From: Posidonia oceanica
Lineage: Eukaryota; Streptophyta; Magnoliopsida; Alismatales; Posidoniaceae
Length of the DNA stretch: 64,000 nt
Direction: 5' to 3'
Assembly (NCBI GenBank): GCA_037176725.1
Contig: JAZBRS010000044.1
Coordinates: 2,852,001-2,916,000 of the forward strand
Within the stretch, counting starts at the first letter, position 1. Each line of letters begins with the position of its first letter. Below the pieces are notes generated by a model. It saw nothing but the letters and a program-made list of their open reading frames with translations, searched no databases and was not told where the DNA came from. Shown here piece by piece: positions 1-8,605 of the stretch. The translations under genes were made by a program, and so were the position numbers.

Positions 1-25
1 CAAACTTTAAAAATAATTATCATGT

Positions 26-733
26 GTGCAGAGATACATTATCGGCTATATATCTGACAATCCATCGAAAAATGCACCTAATCTTCGAAAAATGGAATCC
101 TTGCTGGAAAATGTTGTCAAAAATTTCCAGTACTGCAGAAAGATCATCGTCCCAATATATAATGCTGGCCATTGGCACCTCATGGAAGTAAACTTCAAAG
201 ATAAAGAAATTAGAGATTATAATTCATTAAGACAATATATGAAAGATCAAGAAGTAGCAAGATGGGTAAGATTGGTTATCCTGTTATTTCATTCTGTTTC
301 ATCTGTTATGTATAATTTAGAAGTCACGTAACTAAAACAGTTATTCTATTTTCATGTAACAGTAACTGTTTTAGTAATACGTTACAGTTCTTTTAGTTTT
401 CGTGTTGCGGTAACTAATATGGTACATTAACTTTTGTAGAACGATTGGTTTGGTGTATTCTTCAATGAGATGATACCAGATATGCATCTATGGCTTGTTA
501 TAGATGTCATATCATTCCCACAGTAAGAACCTGGCTCTGTAGAATGTGGGGTGTTCCTGATGAAGGAAATTGAGCAGATTGCTTATGACAACATGATAAT
601 GTTCACACATGAAGACATTCCGAAGTATAGGGGTGAAATTGCCGCATCGATAGTGAGACAGGCAAAGATTGTTGACTATGATGACTTCAAACATACATTG
701 CCAAAGTGTGAAGAGGGTCACTGTATAATTTAA
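26..733 (+). pseudogene. Ulp1-like cysteine protease (peptidase C48) catalytic domain, broken and 5'-incomplete
   Basis: Two exon-like blocks encode the C-terminal half of a Ulp1/SUMO-protease fold. Block 26-265 has the catalytic His in GHWHL (residue about 49) and the catalytic Asp in RDYNSL (about 64). A GT at 266 and an AG at 438-439 bound a plausible intron. Block 440-733 has the PQ stretch before the nucleophile, then ECGVF with the catalytic Cys codon at 545-547, and ends at a TAA at 731-733. A TAA at 524-526 interrupts the second block where Ulp1 proteins usually have a second Gln, so a CAA-to-TAA change is likely. Plant Ulp1 domains occur both in host desumoylating enzymes and as cargo of Mutator-like and CACTA transposons. 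The repeat-rich setting favours transposon cargo, but no terminal repeats are in view. The N-terminal part lies left of the window. Confidence 0.8.
331..375. repeat. 13-bp perfect inverted repeat inside the Ulp1 relic's intron
   Basis: The arms ACTAAAACAGTTA (331-343) and TAACTGTTTTAGT (363-375) are exact reverse complements around a 19-nt loop. The surrounding intron and 3' flank are rich in GTAAC/GTTAC words, so this may be a decayed product of the same local repeat family that forms the 127-bp array downstream. No TIR or target duplication is recognisable. Confidence 0.7.
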
Positions 734-1073
734 ACTTGATACTTACCGTAGTTTAGAAGAACATTGAACTGATATTATCTTTAGTGTTTGAATAGCGTAA
801 CTAACAACTTCTAGTACATAATATCTGCAATGACATTCTGGAAACAGTTTCAATGAACAATTAACTGATATATGGAAAATTTCTGTAACAATAGCATGAA
901 AACTGTAACTGATTATATGACTTCTTAAATGTTGGACAACGTTATGTGGTATTGATCCACGTTATTTGTTTGTATGTGTTGCATTATCTCTTTTATGTTA
1001 TAGTATGTGGAATGTTTGTCACTAATAGTTTTTGTTTAGATATGTTCGCATGATAATTTATCATTCTTTGCCT
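734..1073. other. AT-rich non-coding stretch 3' of the protease relic
   Basis: I see no coding signal here. The stretch contains scattered GTAACT and CGTTA words like those of the following tandem array and is probably the 3' flank of the relic. Confidence 0.5.
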
Positions 1074-1641
1074 TATTTTAAGATTGGTAGAAAAGCTTCA
1101 GTTTCAATGATACGTTAACTTATCTATGTTAAATTATCCATAACTTCTGTATTCTTGATGTACAGTATTTTTTTTGCTTATTCAAATGGATAGCCATAAC
1201 TATTTTAAGATTGATAGAAAAGCTTCAGTTCCAATGATACGTTAACTTTTCTTTGTTAAATTATCCGTAACTTCGGTATTCTTGATGTACAGTAACTTTT
1301 TTTGCTTATTCAAATGGATAGCCGTAACTATTTTAAGATTGGTAGAAAAACTTCGGTTTCAATGATACGTTAACTTTTCTTTGTTAAAGTATCCGTAACT
1401 TATGTATTCTTGATGTACAGTAACTTTTTTGCTTATTCAAATGGATAGCCGTAACTATTTTAACATTGGTAGAAAAGCTTCAGTTTCAATGATACGTTAA
1501 CTTTTCTTTGTTAAATTATCCGTAACTTATGTATTCTTGATGTACAGTAACTTTTTTGCTTATTCAAAAGGATAGCTGTAACTATTTTAAGATTGGTAGA
1601 AAAACTTCAGTTTCAATGATACGTTAAATTTTCTTTGTTAA
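1074..1641. repeat. 127-bp tandem repeat, about 4.4 copies
   Basis: The word ATTGRTAGAAAA recurs at 1083, 1210, 1338, 1465 and 1592, giving a period of 127-128 bp. Each unit also holds ATACGTTAA, a TTCTTGATGTACAGTA segment and AAATGGATAGCC. Units differ by a few substitutions and a 1-2-bp change in a T run. The last copy is cut off at 1641 by the LTR of element A, so the array is older than A. It is non-coding. Confidence 0.9.
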
Positions 1642-1749
1642 TGTAGACACTCCGATTTTGTAGTCATTCGTCGACGATTTTTTCTCCTAAGGATGTGCTC
1701 GGTCATGCCGGCCACCCACCTATTCACCAATCCCAAAACCAATCCCAAA

Positions 1750-1880
1750 CTAAGCCTAAACCTAAGCCTTGTCCAAGACTAAGCCTAAACTCAAGCTTTG
1801 TCCAAAACCAAGCCTAAACCTAAGCCTTGTCCTAAACCAAGCCTAAACCTAAGCCTTGTCCTAAACCAAGCCTAAACCCA
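1750..1880. repeat. 29-bp tandem repeat in LTR A
   Basis: Units start at 1750, 1779, 1808, 1837 and 1866 and carry AAGCCTAAAC followed by AAGCCTTGTCC. The period is exactly 29 bp. The CCTAAAC words only resemble plant telomere repeats by chance. It is non-coding. Confidence 0.85.
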
Positions 1881-1941
1881 AGTCCAAGCCCAAGTCCAAC
1901 CAAAAATCTAACCCAAAACACCAAAAAATACTCTCTGGGTC

Positions 1942-2077
1942 GTTGGACGCTGGATGTGCTCTCGTCTTATGTAAGACGCAGGAAGGCTAGCGTCTAACAC
2001 CATCCAGCTTTTTGGGGTGTAGGACGCTACCTGAGGTAGCGTCTTATGTAAGATGCCGCTCAGGTAGGCATCCAACA
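1942..2077. repeat. Stem-loop cluster of the GTTnnACGC / GCGTnnAAC family in LTR A
   Basis: GCTGGATG (1949-1956) pairs with CATCCAGC (2001-2008). Inside it CGTCTTA (1963-1969) pairs with TAAGACG (1972-1978). Directly after it GACGCTACC (2023-2031) pairs exactly with GGTAGCGTC (2035-2043) around a 3-nt loop. The cluster opens with CGTTGGACGC and closes with CATCCAACAC, the family's signature words. Confidence 0.8.
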
Positions 2078-2253
2078 CACCGAGACTGACAGAAGTTGGT
2101 TTTGGGATTCTAATCGACTCCTAAGTTCAAATACCATTGAGCCCCTATCCAAAACACACTTCCACCCATATCCCATGACCCTTCGTTTCCAATTCCCACG
2201 TTACATGCCCATGTAGCCAGATAAAATGATTTTTCTTCTTCATTTTCAAGCCC

Positions 2254-2350
2254 GGCACCCATTTTTCCCAAGGTCGGCACCCATTTTCCGAAGAGGCACC
2301 CATTTTTCCCAAGGCCGACACCCATTTTTCCTAGGAGGCAACCCATTTCC
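2254..2350. repeat. Degenerate ~21-bp tandem repeat in LTR A
   Basis: GGCACCCATTTTTCCCAAGG-like units recur at 2254, 2276, 2295, 2317 and 2337 with variable spacers. Nothing suggests translation. Confidence 0.75.
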
Positions 2351-2985
2351 AGAGAGGATTCCCATGGCTAACCACAGCCCACACACCCCTGAATTCACTC
2401 ACCTACGGCCACCTCGAGCCTCCTGTGACACAATCGGACCTACTTAGCCGCTTACCGCCGCCTAAGCCACCACAATATCCACCGAAGAGAACCGCTGGAG
2501 AAGGGAAGCCACACCAAATGCCAAAACAGGTAAGTGTGTTCCATCCCTTAGCATAGAATTTTATTCCTTACATCTTGAATGTTAGTTTCAATGCATGTTA
2601 CATAGGTTTTGCTTCTGATATACATTTGTTAGCCATTATTTACATTTTCCGGTGATGGGTTCCGGCCATGTGAGGCCGCCGGCTGTTGAGCTTGGCCGAG
2701 AACCCATCCCCCTATTACTTGCATCCCAAGGTCCCTCATGACCTTCTCGAACCTCCACGATGAGCCATAGCTGAGCTCCGTGAGCCCCCCTGTCCTCAAA
2801 TGGCCGGAGAACTCATCCGATTCTAGCGAGAGGCAAGTGGCGGTGGGGAGGACGATTTATACATCCATTTTTTATAATAATTGCATGTTTATGCTTGTGA
2901 ATGTCTACTCTTGCTTGGTGAATGCTTTTTGTTTCGATTCGATCTGGTTTGAAAGGATTTTCATATTGAATGCTCTGTCAGTGCA

Positions 2986-3042
2986 TTGGACGCTAACTCT
3001 GGTGCGTCCAACGTTGGATGCTGCCAAGGCCAGCATCCAACG
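2986..3042. repeat. Paired stem-loops, GTTnnACGC family, in LTR A
   Basis: Stem one is TTGGACGC (2986-2993) with GCGTCCAA (3004-3011). Stem two is CGTTGGATGCTG (3012-3023) with CAGCATCCAACG (3031-3042), a perfect 12-bp stem with a 7-nt loop. The stems abut, so the junction GCGTCCAACGTTGGATGC is itself almost palindromic. A TATAAAAG lies 113 bp downstream at 3155. Confidence 0.85.
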
Positions 3043-3154
3043 TCTTGATGTTTATTTTTGCATATTTTCGTTTACAAGAAGGTTTTATACATCTTCAGAT
3101 GGTTTACCCATGCCACATACAGTCTATTTTGCTTTATCCCAACCATGTTTCTAT

Positions 3155-3162
3155 TATAAAAG
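3155..3162 (+). promoter_or_regulatory. Candidate TATA box of LTR A
   Basis: TATAAAAG is the best match to a plant TATA box in LTR A. It follows a paired stem-loop by 113 bp. If it is used, transcription would start near 3190 and U3 would be about 1.55 kb. This is inferred from sequence only. Confidence 0.5.
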
Positions 3163-3222
3163 CAACTGAATTGGAAATATGCTTTCTTCCTTGAGTTTTA
3201 CCTTGAAATATGTTTACAGGGT

Positions 3223-3280
3223 GTAAGACGCCAACTGTTGCAGCGTCTTACGTTGGACGCTGTATTCAATAGCGTCCAAC
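3223..3280. repeat. Paired stem-loops, GTTnnACGC family, in LTR A
   Basis: GTAAGACGC (3223-3231) pairs perfectly with GCGTCTTAC (3243-3251). GTTGGACGCT (3252-3261) pairs perfectly with AGCGTCCAAC (3271-3280). The two stems abut with no spacer. Compared with the 3640 pair, the first stem has changed in both arms (TAAG/CTTA against TTAG/CTAA). Confidence 0.85.
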
Positions 3281-3639
3281 ACTTCTGTTCAGATTTCAAT
3301 GACATTTACTTCACAAAATGCCTTTCAATAACATTCGAGATCTGATATTTGGTGTTTGCAGTTAGCCCAAATCTATTTCACACATGATTTAAACTTTCTA
3401 CTGATCTCCTTGGATTTATTTACTTAGGGGTTTATTTGACTCATTTGTCATATTGTCTTACTCCCCCGATTGTTTTCTTTGAAATAATCTTTTGAGAATG
3501 TTTGAATGAGTTTGGAAATTGATGTTGAAGTGTATGTCATGATTTATATCATATTCCAAATATTTTCCTGACTTACATGAGTTAGATGATATATCTGTAA
3601 GTTTCAACCAAATTACAACGATTTATTTGAACTTTATGC

Positions 3640-3696
3640 GTTAGACGCATCAGTCCTTGCGTCTAACGTTGGACGCTGTACATCCCAGCGTCCAAC
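3640..3696. repeat. Paired stem-loops, GTTnnACGC family, in LTR A
   Basis: GTTAGACGC (3640-3648) pairs perfectly with GCGTCTAAC (3659-3667). GTTGGACGCTG (3668-3678) pairs perfectly with CAGCGTCCAAC (3686-3696). The stems abut, and the junction reads GCGTCTAACGTTGGACGC. Confidence 0.85.
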
Positions 3697-3963
3697 AGTT
3701 TCAGTAGGCAGAATTTTGGTTTTTTGGCTTTTCAATGTTGATTCTGGGCATGTATGTTTATGTTTTGATTTCCCAGATTCGTCTGCATGTTTACAATAGT
3801 CCCAAGGCTTTCAACTCTTGTTCTTTTGGCATATTTCAAAGGCATTTAGTACATTTTCAAAGGCATATAGCATGTTTTCACTTGGCATGACATAATCGCC
3901 CTCGGACGTACAGTAAATGACATCATTGCCAATATTTAGCCACAAATGAGCGGAATAGCCCTG

Positions 3964-4054
3964 AAAGACCGAGTCTCTCGGACACATGGGGGTGCCTAAC
4001 ACCTTCCCCATGCGTAATAGGAGACCTTGCCCGATTCTCTGGCCCGCAATGACC
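3964..4054 (+). promoter_or_regulatory. Conserved LTR block shared by elements A and C
   Basis: GAAAGACCGA, then GGGGGTGCCTAACACCTTCC, then CGTAAT, CCTTGCCC and GGCCCGCAATGACC appear in the same order in LTR C (23175-23266 and 43009-43100). The surrounding LTR sequences are otherwise unrelated. The core can fold as GGTG-CCTAA-CACC flanked by G/C runs. Its position near the LTR 3' end suggests a role in R/U5, such as RNA structure or 3'-end processing. That role is inference. Confidence 0.7.
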
Positions 4055-4248
4055 TTGTGTCATATCCTTTTCATTTTATCATTTCACATGTTTTCCGGTT
4101 TTTCCTTGTCTTTTCGGATTCCAAAATAGACTAGGTGGCGACTCCAAGTTTTGTTTTCTTCTCTTCAGCCTTCGCCCGTTTTTACATCTTTTTGCCATGA
4201 CCAACGAATCGACACGTTCGAGTTGTTCGGTCGCATGGTGACAGAAAC

Positions 4249-4266
4249 TGGCGACTCTGCTGGGGA
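4249..4266 (+). promoter_or_regulatory. Primer-binding site of element A
   Basis: TGGCGACTCTGCTGGGGA lies 5 nt after the LTR end and is identical over 18 nt to the site in element C. It would pair with the 3' end of a tRNA ending in TCGCCA. An Arg tRNA primer is reported for Ogre/Tat elements, but I cannot confirm the tRNA from this window. Confidence 0.8.
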
Positions 4267-4390
4267 TAACCAGACTCCAGCTTTCGTTTTCGTCTTTTCG
4301 CTTAGTGGCTTTCTCCTTCTTGCATGATTGCTTACATGTGTTTGCTTTACTTACTTGCCTTGTTATCCATGCTTTGATATATTCGGCAAT

Positions 4391-4633
4391 CGATCCGCTC
4401 TAAGCGATGATGAAGATCAAGATCGCCGAGCCAGTAGCTCCAGACAAGGATCGCTGAGCCGATAGCTTTAAGCGAGGATCGCTGAGCCAGTAGCTTTAAG
4501 CGAGGATAAAGATTAAGATCATCGAGCTGGTAGCTCCAGGCGATGATCGCTGAGCTAGTAGCTCTAAACGAGGACAAAGATTAAGATCGCCAAGCCGATA
4601 ACTCTAGGCGAGGATCGCTGAGCCGATAGCTCT
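4391..4633. repeat. Element A hairpin array, left half
   Basis: Short units alternate AGCGAGGATCGCT (5-bp stem, GGA loop) with GAGC-CGGTA-GCTC and an AAGATCAAGATCGC spacer. The array breaks at 4633 where element B inserted, and resumes at 50347. The last five bases (4629-4633, GCTCT) are B's target duplication. There is no coding potential. It resembles the tandem arrays known from 3' untranslated regions of Tat/Ogre elements. Confidence 0.85.
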
Positions 4634-5429
4634 TGTGGAATGTGGAAAAATTGAGAAGAACGTTTTGGTGGGCGGGGGGGGGGGGGGTGTTTGTCTTGTT
4701 TTGGTCGCTTCGACCGTCGTTGGCATTGCCTTCCCCTATTCTTCTTGATGCACGGTTTTTGCTTATGAGGTGGTGAGAAGAAGCTCTGGTTCTTTTGTTC
4801 TCGTTACCTCACTTTTCCGGCACCTTTCCTTGTATCCAACTCCGTCGCTCCACAGGAGACCAAATCGGTGTGATCGCCACTCTAGGTTCGCTTTCGCCGG
4901 CCCTCGAGACGCCTCGGGAGATGTGGGGTGTGGGTTCTGCTACCTTGGGACAACGCCTGCGTTGCCCAAAGGTGCCCGTGCTTGGTGAATCTCTTTTTCT
5001 TTCTTCTTCCTCATTGTATGACAGATGTTAACAAAACAAACAGAAATAACACATATATGATCAATATGGCGTAGTATTCTATTCAAAATATGTAAAACAA
5101 ATCTTGAATATATGTGAAAAAAAGAAACTCACCCGAGGGATTTGATCCCCCCGGTTGCAACTAATGTAAATGATTATACTATCCTATTCTACATAATTGA
5201 AATATGATATGAAGAAAGGAAATGAAAGAAACTACAACAAAGGGTCTCCTTTTAATTCATGCATATAGTGCCATGCGGATCGACATGATGTTACCGTCGA
5301 TAAAGGAAGACTAAACTTTTCTTAGAACTCTCTCAAAATCTGGTTTCTCTCTCTAGGAATCTCTCTACTATTTCACTTCTCAAAAATCTCAACTCCTAAA
5401 AATATCCGTCCCCTGATCCTATGGGGGTA

Positions 5430-5453
5430 CCCCTGCTTTTATAGAAGCAGGGG
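5430..5453 (-). promoter_or_regulatory. TATA box inside a 9-bp perfect inverted repeat, element B 3' LTR
   Basis: CCCCTGCTT (5430-5438) and AAGCAGGGG (5445-5453) are exact reverse complements. On the minus strand CTATAAAAG spans the loop and one arm. The other LTR keeps the identical arrangement at 49764-49787. This is the strongest core promoter in the element. Confidence 0.7.
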
Positions 5454-5507
5454 AAGAACAAACAAGGAATTGAATGAATAGATCAGCAAATTTTCCAATT
5501 CAGGGAT

Positions 5508-5556
5508 GTTATACGCTGGAAATCCAACGCATAACGTCATCTGCTGGAAAACCAGC
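5508..5556. repeat. Paired stem-loops, GTTnnACGC family, in the element B 3' LTR
   Basis: GTTATACGCTGG (5508-5519) pairs with CCAACGCATAAC, and CTGCTGG with CCAGCA just after it. The arms are slightly decayed compared with the right LTR copy (49843-49897). A second module sits at about 5738-5795. Confidence 0.75.
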
Positions 5557-6011
5557 ATATAACGACCTCCGAAGCATAGCTGCCAGGATCAAGGAATATC
5601 CCCTAATTAAAACTTGATTAAGTGTCATTAAACTAGTGTTAATTGCCTTGACCGGTCAACAGAGTCCAAAGATGGCAAAAACACAGATTTTGTATTTAGC
5701 CAAATAAAGAAGGTTGGGGCTGCACTGGGCTTCCTCATTAGATGCTGGAAAGCCAGCAGCCAACGTTATAAGCTGAGAATCTAGCGTATAACACTCTCAG
5801 TCAGTCCAACTTCCAAATTTGGTCAAAAAATGAAGAACATTCAAGTTGCTGATACTTAAAGTTTAATAAAGGATGACAATAAAGCTTTGAACTAGAGAAT
5901 AAGTGTTTAGCTCAAAGTGAGAGATTCTGGATTGAGCAAAGAGTTTCTAAGAACGACCTAATGCAACGGACTACGCTACTATGAAGGGAGTGCCAAAACG
6001 GACTATCTACA

Positions 6012-6026
6012 GATTGCCCCTCTTTG
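6012..6026 (-). promoter_or_regulatory. Polypurine tract of element B
   Basis: On the minus strand the bases next to the 3' LTR read CAAAGAGGGGCAATC, a purine run in the place where plus-strand DNA priming occurs. Element C has nearly the same tract (AAAGAGGGGCATC) next to its own 3' LTR, in line with common Tat ancestry. Confidence 0.8.
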
Positions 6027-6159
6027 AAGATGGCTTCGGCACGAAGCTATCTACAAGGAGAGATGATACCCCCGTGTGACGCTACTTAGAGATCCTAAAT
6101 GAAATCCAATGGCTACTGCCACTAGACTTGGACAAGACACAATGAGGGTCGGTTAAAGA

Positions 6160-6435
6160 AACACGGCCAAGGGGATTGCCCAAGGGGAACAAAACTAAAG
6201 ACACTGTTGTGGGGGTTGTCCGCAAGGGTCAAACTAAGAGACACTGCCACGGGAGTTGCCCGCAGGGGTCGAACTAAAAGACACTGCTACGGGGGTTGCC
6301 CGCGGGGGTCGAACTAAAAGACACTGCTATGGGGATTGCCTGCAGGGATCAAACTAAAAGACACTACTACGGGGGTTGCCCGCAAGGGTCAAACTAAAGG
6401 ACATGGCCACGGGGGTTGCCCGTGGGAGTCAAGCT
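6160..6435. repeat. Element B array 1: ~41-bp hairpin repeat
   Basis: About six units of the form AACTAAAAGACACTG followed by a hairpin such as ACGGG-GGTTG-CCCGT. The last unit has a 7-bp perfect stem (CCACGGG with CCCGTGG). The array lies in B's 3' untranslated region, between integrase and the 3' LTR. Confidence 0.85.
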
Positions 6436-6677
6436 TAAAAGATGGATAGCTAATGTTTCCGACGACCACTCAATGTGAATGCAGTACAATGCACTATGCA
6501 TGGATGCGTGCTGGCGGTAATGCAAAGGAGGTGATCATGATATGTAATGCATGGTCCTACATAATGAGGTTCCTCCATCATTGCCGGCTTTAACTTGTAT
6601 ACCGGGTTGGCTCAGAAATTTTTCTCATTACTTAAGGCAGACTGACACATGCGTGAATGTAATTTGTCATAATCAGG

Positions 6678-7040
6678 TGCCCTTTCATCGATCGTAGCCT
6701 ACACTCTCCATAGGGACCGTCGTTTCATGACACGCGGGTTAGTGAGTGAGAGGTCCATGATGCTCCTAGGCAAAAGGAGATTGATTTCATCTCTGCTAGC
6801 CGCGTTGGCTCTATTTGTCACAATTAGGTGTCTTTTCATCGAATGTTGCCTACATTTTCAACAGAGACCGTCGTCTTGTGACCCAGAATTAGTGAACATT
6901 GGGTCCACTAACACCATTGGCTTATTCGTCAGAATCAGGTGTCCTTTCATCGAATGTTGCCTACATTCGTGATAGAGACGATCGTCTTCTAACCCGAGAG
7001 TTAGTGAACGATAGGTCTACTAATAGCGTTGGTTTTGCTT
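6678..7040. repeat. Element B array 2: three degenerate ~110-150-bp units
   Basis: CTTTCATCGA-x-TGCCTAC followed by a GAGACCGTCGTCT-like segment and TTAGTGAACG-like words recurs near 6678, 6827 and 6938. Spacing is irregular. It is non-coding. Confidence 0.75.
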
Positions 7041-7079
7041 TGTTGACCCGATTGTGCTCCGGAATACCTGCTTTTGATT

Positions 7080-7175
7080 AGTTTGCTTTGTTTATCCAGT
7101 TGTGCTCCTTGTTTGCTTCATTTATCCGGTTGTGCTCCGGGGTTTGCTTTGTTTATCCGGTTGTGCTCCGAGGTT
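7080..7175. repeat. Element B array 3: ~34-bp repeat
   Basis: Three to four copies of TTTATCCGGTTGTGCTCCGG with a GTTTGCTTTG spacer. CCGG on both sides of TTGTGCT can pair with itself. Confidence 0.8.
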
Positions 7176-7196
7176 TGTTAAGGGTCACGGCCACGA

Positions 7197-8140
7197 TGAT
7201 CCAATACTCAAAAATCAACCTTTAAGCGTTACCCAAAGGGAAAACTGAAATAAAACAAACTGAGCTGGATCGGTGATCCAACACTCAAGGACAACGAGCT
7301 GGATCGGCGATCCAACACTCGGAAATCAACCTTTAGGCGTTACCTAAAGGGAAAGCTAAAATAAAACAAATTGAGCTGGATTGGTGATCCAACACTCAGG
7401 GACAACGAGCTGGATCGGTGATCCAAAACTCAGAAATCAACCTTTAGGCGTTACCCAAAGGGAAAGCTGAAATAAAACAAACTGAGTTGGATCGGTGATC
7501 CAACACTCAGGGACAACGAGCTGAATCAGTGATCCAACACTCGGAAATCAACCTTTAGGCGTTACCCAAAGGGAAAACTTAAATAAAACAAACTGAGCTG
7601 GATCGGTGATCTAACACTTAGGGACAACGAGCTGGATTGGTGATCCAACACTTGGAAATCAACCTTTAGGCGTTACCCAAAGGGAAAACTGAAATAAAAC
7701 AAACTGAGCTAGATCGGTGATCCAACACTTAGGGACAACGAGCTGGATCGGTGATCCAACACTTGGAAATCGACCTTTAGGCATTACCCAAAGGGAAAGC
7801 TGAAATAAAACAAACTGAGATGGATCGGTGATCCAACACTCAGGGACAACGAGCTGGATCGGTGATCCAACACTCGGAAATCAACCTTTAGGCGTTACCT
7901 AACGGGAAAGCTGAAATAAAACAGACTAAGTTGGATCAGTGATCCAACACTCAGGGACAACGAGCTGGATTGGTGATCCAACACTCGGAAATCAACCTTT
8001 AGGTGTTACCCAAAGGGAAAGCTGAAATAAGACAGACTGAGCTGGATCGGTGATCCAATACTCAAAGACAACGAACTAGATCAGTGATCCAACACTCAGA
8101 AATCAACCTTTAGGCGTTACCCAAAGGGAAAGCTGCGATA
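7197..8140. repeat. Element B array 4: exact 111-bp tandem repeat
   Basis: CCTTTARGCGTTACC recurs at 7219, 7330, 7441, 7552, 7663, 7774, 7885, 7996 and 8107, always exactly 111 bp apart. Each unit holds two copies of the hairpin TGGATC-GGT-GATCCA flanked by GAG and CTC, plus CCTTT...AAAGG arms. Substitutions are frequent but length never changes over nine units. I see no long ORF in any frame. Two shorter CTGCGATAAAACACC repeats follow to about 8205. Confidence 0.95.
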
Positions 8141-8271
8141 AAACACCGAGGGGGTTGCCCAAGTTAAAGCTGCGATAAAACACCAAGGGGGCTGCCCAAG
8201 GTAAAGAAAAGGATACTTCTCCGGTTATGCTCTAGGACATCCTGATTTGCTCTTGATTCTGCTTTGGATCA

Positions 8272-8340
8272 TTAGACGCTGGATTTTCAGTAGGCTGCAC
8301 TTCGCGTCTAACGTTGGACAGCCCGACGGCCGCGTATAAC
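8272..8340. repeat. Decayed stem-loop pair, GTTnnACGC family, upstream of the antisense coiled-coil gene
   Basis: TTAGACGC (8272-8279) pairs exactly with GCGTCTAA (8304-8311). The adjoining GTTGGAC ... GCGTATAAC is a decayed second stem. It ends about 105 bp before a TATATTAA at 8444. Confidence 0.6.
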
Positions 8341-8443
8341 GACTCGAGACAGACTGCCTTCCTTTCCTGTTCTGATATCACCGTTTTGGCAGTAAATCTT
8401 TGATTTTTCTTTGTGTTTCCTTTCTGATGAAGGCATCAAGGCC

Positions 8444-8451
8444 TATATTAA
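8444..8451 (+). promoter_or_regulatory. Candidate TATA box of the coiled-coil gene
   Basis: TATATTAA lies 155 bp before the proposed ATG at 8606. It is on the strand opposite to element B. This is support by position only. Confidence 0.4.
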
Positions 8452-8605
8452 ACCCCTTTTCCTGGCTTGGATCTGTAGAACAATACTGATCTTTCTTTCT
8501 TGATTGATTTTTGTCATTTGCAAAGAGTTGCGGTTTCCTCTCATGGATTTGTACGAGATCCCGTGTCATGCTTTTCGAGTAGCCATCTTTTCTTCTCCTT
8601 TTGAT

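Larger units (their letters stand above)
1642..4243 (+). repeat. Element A: long terminal repeat (5' LTR) of a Tat-like Ty3/gypsy element
   Basis: The repeat starts TGTAGACACT directly after GTTAA (1637-1641, possible target duplication) and ends GGTGACA at 4243. A 5-nt spacer and a tRNA-type primer-binding site follow. Length is 2,602 bp. Near its 3' end it shares a conserved block with the LTR of element C (3964-4054 here, 23175-23266 in C) and a primer-site-like word at 4136. This supports kinship with C and the + orientation. A TATAAAAG at 3155-3162 is the best core-promoter candidate. No second copy of this LTR lies in the window, so A is incomplete, extends beyond the window, or has lost its 3' end. 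I see no gag or pol belonging to it. Confidence 0.8.
4634..6011 (-). repeat. Element B 3' LTR
   Basis: The repeat reads TGTGGAATGT to ATCTACA on the + strand (1,378 bp). It matches 48976-50346 along its whole length with scattered substitutions and a longer G run near 4670. It carries the hairpin-enclosed TATA box (5430-5453) and two paired stem-loop modules (5508-5556 and about 5738-5795). Short ORFs inside it are chance. Confidence 0.95.

Noticed and set aside
4770..5031. Short open frames in B's LTRs (also 48977-49364)
   Set aside because: They have no start context or domain and lie downstream of the TATA box on the opposite strand. The two LTR copies differ by unselected substitutions.
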